Source: Zygnema circumcarinatum
Lineage: Eukaryota; Streptophyta; Zygnematophyceae; Zygnematales; Zygnemataceae
Assembly (NCBI GenBank): GCA_037447605.1
Contig: CM074811.1
Span: 1,753,150-1,817,149 of the forward strand
Length of the DNA stretch: 64,000 nt
Reading direction: 5' to 3'
Shown: positions 59,001 through 64,000 of the stretch, piece after piece
How positions within the stretch are numbered: position 1 is the first letter of the stretch
How the letters are laid out: the number at the start of each line of letters is the position of its first letter
Program-made: the position numbers and the translations under genes
Notes under the pieces: model-generated
What the model saw: the letters and a program-made list of their open reading frames with translations, nothing else
Database searches by the model: none
What the model was told of the DNA's origin: nothing

Positions 59001-60879
59001 GGACAAAAAATACCGTGTTGTGGAGGATAAGCCACAAAAGAAGACTGTTAGACGAACTAATGGGAGCACCGAAGGGCAAGAAAAGGTTGAAGATGGGCTG
59101 ATAGAACCCTTGTTGACTGATGAAGAGAAAAGATGTGAACGGTCAACAGCTGACGGCGCTCTAACTGCTAAAGCAGAAGGCTGTGATGTCAACAATTGCG
59201 AACAATGCGTAGATAGGAAACAGGGAGGGGGGTTCGCGGCAGGAAAGCTCGATGAGCCGCGCAGCTCATCAAGATTCCTCCGAGTGCTTATGAAAAGGGA
59301 TACAGGTACATGGGAACCTCTCGCCGGCTGTAGACAGAGTTTATAGACTTGTTTCAGTGTTTCTTCTACTGCACAGCGTGTTTGCAAATAATGACCGCTA
59401 GTCTTTTCCTGTTTCATGGTCGTGTATGCAAAGGTGTGAGCTTAAACCGGATACGATGGATACTGTGGGACTGTAGGGTCAATTTCTTGAGTAGGACTTT
59501 CCTTTTTTTAAACTTGGAATATTGCTATCATGCTCCGTGGTCAGAAGATTGCAAAACAACGAATAGATAATCTGACAATCTGTCACTGTGCTGTTGGGGA
59601 CTCTGGGAAACATCAGTTGTGTCAACCATCATGTTCTGTGCCCTAAGCTACACGTCAGCTGCATTCAACGAGGTATGATCTTTAGCTCTGTTATGCCGTA
59701 CCCGATGCAACGTCATGCTACACAGACATCTCTAACCAGCGGTGCAGTTGCAGATGCAGGCGGCAACTGAAAAATTGCACTTGAAAGTTTACATCTGTAG
59801 AAAGGAACAAGTTAATTGCAAGGGAAACGTAGAAGGGAAGAGAGAGACTTGGCACCACACCTGGCCATAAGCGATATCCACCATCTTTGCAGGTTTTCCC
59901 TCTGTGGTGCATCACCCCATGGAACTACGGAGGTTTGTCTTTCGATACGAGTCAGATCGCTGTGGCGCAGACAGCCGGGGGCTTGGCTCTTGTAAGATCT
60001 TAACCAACTTTCCTTTCATGGCGGCATCAGCAATCAGCAGTTACTCTCTCGCTTGCTCTGAGCACGTTGACATTGCCGTCATCCATTTCAGCGATTTTTC
60101 TTACGCCGGTCCTTGCAAGATGGTTGCAGGTTCCGCTGCAGTTGTTTGTGTACGCTCCTCTCGTGGTCCGCATGGGAGCTGTGAACGCATTGCGCACGGC
60201 AACTGCGAGTGGATTTTTTCTGATGCTTTTCCCGCTCGTCAGAAACTTGGGACAGGGTACTATGACAATGCAAATCGTCCTTTCTTGTCTTATGACTTTC
60301 AGAAGGTACGTGATTTCCTTTTTAAGACAATGCTACGCTGGTCGTTCCTCTTGCGGCAGTGTCACCTGTTCACTCCTCACCACCATCAGCGCAGGATTCT
60401 TTGGTCCTACTTTTTCTGCATTCGTTGACGTTTCAGCAATCCAAGCGACTGAACTCAGTTTATGATCTACCTTATTCGGTGAACCTTGACGTTTTGCTTT
60501 CTGTGGTCATGGCAGCTTTTCGCAAGCTGTGTCCACTTCCATCTTCATGCTCATCGCCAACAGCATCGAGGACCCGCAGTACATCGGCGCTGTGAATGGC
60601 TTCGCGCAGACTATCAATATGGTGTTTCGGGCGATTGCTCCGACTGCTAGTGGGAGCCTCTATGCGTGGAGTACGAGCCAGCGAGGAGCGGTGCTGAACG
60701 CCAGTTTTTGGTTCATGTACATGGCAGCGCTCTACGCACTGATGCTCGTCCTCACCTGCTTCCTCTCGCCTAGAGCGAACGAGCCCAAGTTCACCACAGT
60801 GAAGCAGGAACAGGAGAAGGAGGTGGAGGCGGAGGCTGCCACACAGAGTCCGCCCAAAAATGAAAGCACAGAGAAGTAG
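56082..60879 (+). CDS. Major facilitator superfamily transporter, ZIF-like
   Basis: Multi-helix proton-coupled carrier resembling plant ZINC-INDUCED FACILITATOR-LIKE proteins, which act on the vacuolar or plasma membrane. Ten exons keep phase: 56082-56266, 56979-57044, 57734-57895, 58110-58151, 58513-58556, 58820-59305, 59617-59672, 59893-59991, 60130-60305 and 60516-60879, total 559 residues. The MFS loop motif is intact between helices 2 and 3 (GILSDKIGRKPVL), and GPALGGFLSEP marks helix 5. The second half starts VVSTIMFCALSYTSAAFNE, with GGLSFDTSQIAVAQ before helix 8 and AIAPTASGSLYAW near helix 11. Helices 6 and 7 are separated by a charged loop of about 110 residues containing CDVNNCEQC. 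The C-terminus is a Glu/Lys-rich cytosolic tail. Substrate is not determined. Confidence 0.94.
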
Positions 60880-61156
60880 TGACGGACTCATACTGGCCGT
60901 TGATTGGCTCAATCACCTTTTTGATATTTTATTCTGCGCACAATATTTTTTTCTGTTAGAAAATGCATTCAGCTGTGAATTCTTAGAACAGCAGCTCAAC
61001 GATGTTTCCTTCGTGTTAGTGCTCTCCTTGCTAAAGAGAAGCAAGGTGATTTTGGGTAGATTTTAAATTAAAGTATTGTTCAAAAGTTCAAGATAGATGG
61101 TAGCATAGGTAGGGAAGAGGGTTATCTATCTGGTAGCGTGTATGGCATACCTGTCA

Positions 61157-61164
61157 CCAATAAA
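61157..61164 (+). terminator. Possible polyadenylation signal of the MFS gene
   Basis: CAATAAAC about 280 bases after the MFS stop codon. It is the canonical AATAAA hexamer in a suitable place, but plant-type signals are loose, so this is only suggestive. Confidence 0.4.
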
Positions 61165-63600
61165 CGTGTTGGAGTGTTGATAAGAGAGGATGCAGTGTCC
61201 TGCGCCTTTTGCCAATATGGTTAGAATTTGGACTCTGTGCGATATTTAGATTTCTGCACACGGCAGGGGACTCTCTGGCTGCAGAGGGGTCGACTGCGGA
61301 AAGGCAGACGAGCGACGTGGGGCGGGGCGGACGGACAAAGGCGCCGCAACAATCTTGCAAGCTCCACGCTTGCACTTTCGCATTGCAAACAAACATGCGA
61401 ATGGTAAAATCCCAGTTCCCTGGCCGCGTGAACTGCGAGTAGCACCTACAGCTCAAGCAAAAAAGCAAGAAAACAGTCACTTTTCCTCGAACTGCCACGG
61501 CCCGCTGGTCCTCGCCGCCTGCTTGCAGAAGAAGCGCAAGCGCGCAGGCAGGCCCTCGCCCTCGCCCTTGCCCTGCTCAGCGGTTCCGCCAGCAGCCCTG
61601 CCCCCCCCTCCCGGCCCGCCCTGAGCAGCGCAGCGCAGCGAGCCGTTGCAAGTTGCAAGAGGGAGGGAGGGAGCGAGCGGCGGAAGGCCACCGCCACGCA
61701 CGGCCACCAGCAACCAGCCGCGGCTTCAAGCCGAAGGAGCGTGGAAGCGAGGAGGGGGGCACCGCTGAAGGGCGGGAAACGAAAAATGCGCTGTCGTTAA
61801 AAAGTCACGAGGATCGGCGGAGGAGAGGAGCGCTTCCTTCCTTCCGGGGCCGCGCGCGCATCTCCAAGGACCGATCGATGGGCGCACGCACGCACTGGCG
61901 GAGGAAGGACGGGAGGACGGCATCCAAACGGGCGTCGAGGCACCCACAAATCGCGACAGCCATAGGACCAAACTCGTCGGCCGCGTCACGTCACTGTGGG
62001 CATATGCGCGCTCCCTCCTTCCGTTACATACATTCCGAGAGGGAAGGAGGGAGGGAGGGAGGGCCGCATCGCGCGCAGCCCCGCCTTCATGGTGCGCTGC
62101 ACGCGCGAACAAGAAAGTAGTTGCGGGTCGGATCGGGCAACACAACATCTCCGAACATGCGGCGAGCACCGAGCGGCTTGTGTTTGGATCACGGAAATGA
62201 CGACGTTTGGTCGAACGCGCGGGTGGGGATACAGTAGGGGGATGGCGGGCAGGCGGGCGCACATCGCTGCTGGGCGCGTCCACGAGGACAGTGCGTTGTT
62301 GGGAGCGCGGTCAGTACTTGGTGAATGCTCGTGCAACGTAAATTTAGGTTTTTTGTTGTGCATGTTGATGAGTGCCATGTTGTTGCACATTGCATGCAGG
62401 ATAAGCGATAAGATTCGCATGCAACATAGTTTTCATTATTGTGTACATGTTGATTGGAATCCATCCACACGTGTGAGCAAACATTGTGAGTTTATGAACT
62501 TTTGTTCATATTGTTCAATTTCTCAAACACAACAAAATTCAATACGTACTTTTCGATGTTCCAAACCTACAGAGGGTGCGTTTTCATGGATTAACTTCAT
62601 TCAACTTTTGCTGACGTGGTTCAACTTTGCTAATGTGAGTTGAATTATTTGGAAACGATGGCCGTTGAATGAACCTCTACAAAATTCGAGTCTCACCTTT
62701 GTACCCGAGTAGAAAAATGGAGTAAACTAGCAAAATCTAATTGCTAATTAACCACTGACACGTGGCATACAAGGTCTCGTACAACTCCAACATTCGTCCT
62801 TTGATGGTTCTTCGAGGTGTCACGTGGACACCACGTGGCGCTTTCTCGTTGGCGTGAGCTCCGCGAGAAACGGCGTGACGGTGCCCCTCCAACTGGTCTC
62901 GCAGTTGCGGACGGATTCCATTCAACTGGTTGAAGCGAGTTGAACAGGTTGTACCGTACCATGCGAACGCGCCTTCAGGACACGTGGTGGATGCTCCGAA
63001 AGCGCGTCCTCCACGTGGCGAGTACTGGTTGGCCGGGCCGCCGCACTGGGTTGTGGGCGGGCTAGCGACTCCCAGAAACTAGGGAGGCACTTTAGGGATG
63101 GCCGCAGGTGCGAAAAGGACATTCTAGTTTATAAAGGGTAGTGATAAATCCACCCTTTTTTTGGATCGACATTCGACAAACCCCTTTTTTCACCGGGCAG
63201 ATTTTAAGACAGACAAGAAAGGTTAAAAAAAAAAAGGACCGCCCCACTCCTTTCGGTTATCCCGCCCCTGTTTTTTTTTGAGATCCCACCCTCCCATTTT
63301 GGCTATTCCCCCCCCCCCCTCCCATTTTGGATATTTCGGGAGGAGATAACCCCCCTGTTTTGAATATTTCGAGAGGGAATCTTTTTTCCGCCCCTCCCGT
63401 CCTCTCCCCTCCCCTCCCCTCCCCTCCCCTCCTCTTCCTGGTTTGCAATCTCCACACAAATGACTGGGTATAAGTGTTGTACAACACTAGAGACTGTACA
63501 ACGTTTTGGGACATAGACTCTCTAGGGAGGTTAGATGCGCCTTGCAGGCGTTCGAGGCGCATGTGTACGGACGTCTGAGTATACCGTACTGTAGCAAAAC
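61165..63600. other. Gene-poor right region with purine tracts and G-boxes
   Basis: No coding sequence recognised. The part 61490-62290 is GC-rich with GGGAGGGAGG tracts (61660-61672 and 62042-62062), and frames open on both strands lack family motifs. The part 62500-62960 has recurring GTTGAA/TTCAAC. The part 62757-63020 has five CACGTGG elements. At 63230-63435 the plus strand is C/T-rich, ending in seven CCCCT-type units (about 63398-63432). Confidence 0.5.
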
Positions 63601-63619
63601 GCTACAGTCACCCCAAGGG

Positions 63620-63790
63620 GGAAGGGTTACTTAGAGCCCGGCGTGGCTTTATGTTTCCATCCAATGCAGTACCTATCGGTTAGGGCATCGGATACCCTAT
63701 AGGACGACGGAGGTCCTAGGTTCGAACCGTAAGAACTGGTTCACCCGTGGGGCTGCCACATAATCTCTATGGGCCCCACGTCACCGGCCA
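63620..63790 (+). mobile_element. tRNA-related element (SINE-like) with box A and box B
   Basis: ATCGGTTAGGGCATCGGA resembles a tRNA D-arm (internal promoter box A region). About 45 bases on, GGTTCGAACC is a perfect box B / T-loop core. The 3' side does not pair as a tRNA T-arm and acceptor stem should, so it is not an intact tRNA gene. A degenerate tRNA-derived retroposon is the likeliest reading; its ends are unknown. Confidence 0.45.
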
Positions 63791-64000
63791 AGGTCCCCTC
63801 CTCTCAGCGTAGAGGAGGATCACGGACTAACGGCACCACGGGACCAATCCGGTCTCGCGATTGGATCTCGGGCCGCGGCCCGGATCCCCCTTTTGGACTT
63901 CTCCGTTCGTCCGTACAATAACGGTTACCCGTTGGTACGGACGGACTGTCAGTCGGACCCCGCGCCGCGCGCGTAGGATCCGACCGTGCACCGACGTACG

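Noticed and set aside
61446-62420. Several overlapping frames of 80-185 codons on both strands
   Set aside because: They sit in GC-rich, repeat-laden DNA with no recognisable domain, and open frames on both strands point to composition and not coding.

Overview
The window is nuclear DNA from a eukaryote of the green lineage. Nearly every gene is split by short introns (about 50 to 900 bases) with GT-AG or occasional GC-AG borders. Several products are plant-type: an ILITHYIA-like GCN1, a GCN4-type ABCF protein, a homologue of the chloroplast protein At4g37920, a plastid J20-type DnaJ protein, a TSO1/CPP (CXC) regulator and a ZIF-like major facilitator. Introns, intergenic spacing and a mid-range base composition suggest a streptophyte alga or an early-diverging land plant. 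I cannot name the species.

Layout, left to right. 1-17111 (minus): the N-terminal 1,456 codons of GCN1 in 30 resolved exons; the C-terminal half lies beyond the left edge. 18034-19871 (minus): an OsmC/Ohr-type gene whose front part is broken by a 100-base assembly gap. 20226-23884 (plus): ABCF4/GCN4-type ABC ATPase, divergent from the OsmC gene. 25273-26772 (minus): plastid DnaJ. 28079-28660 (plus): doubtful cysteine-rich hypothetical gene. 29723-33356 (minus): At4g37920-like plastid protein, divergent from 33850-35418 (plus): intronless splicing factor ESS-2. 37118-38312 (plus): membrane-anchored methyltransferase-like protein. 39042-44147 (minus): TSO1-like CXC protein. 45409-51065 (plus): chaperonin subunit CCT6, complete in 15 exons. 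51290-54960: a repeat island with a small inverted-repeat element, a dense array of short near-palindromes, an exact 365-base duplication and a 38-base tandem repeat. 56082-60879 (plus): a 12-helix MFS transporter, complete in 10 exons, behind a long purine-only tract. 61 kb to the end: gene-poor DNA with G-box-like motifs, C/T-rich repeats and a tRNA-like box B element.

The genes are mostly housekeeping. GCN1 and the ABCF ATPase both act in translational control around ribosomes and eIF2, so their near-adjacency is notable. The OsmC, DnaJ and At4g37920-like products look organellar; ESS-2 and the CXC protein are nuclear; CCT6 is cytosolic. Exon borders were built by hand from reading-phase agreement plus remembered family sequences. 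They are strong where phase, donor, acceptor and homology all agree, and flagged where they do not. The repeat island at 51.3-55 kb is the most unusual part of the window.
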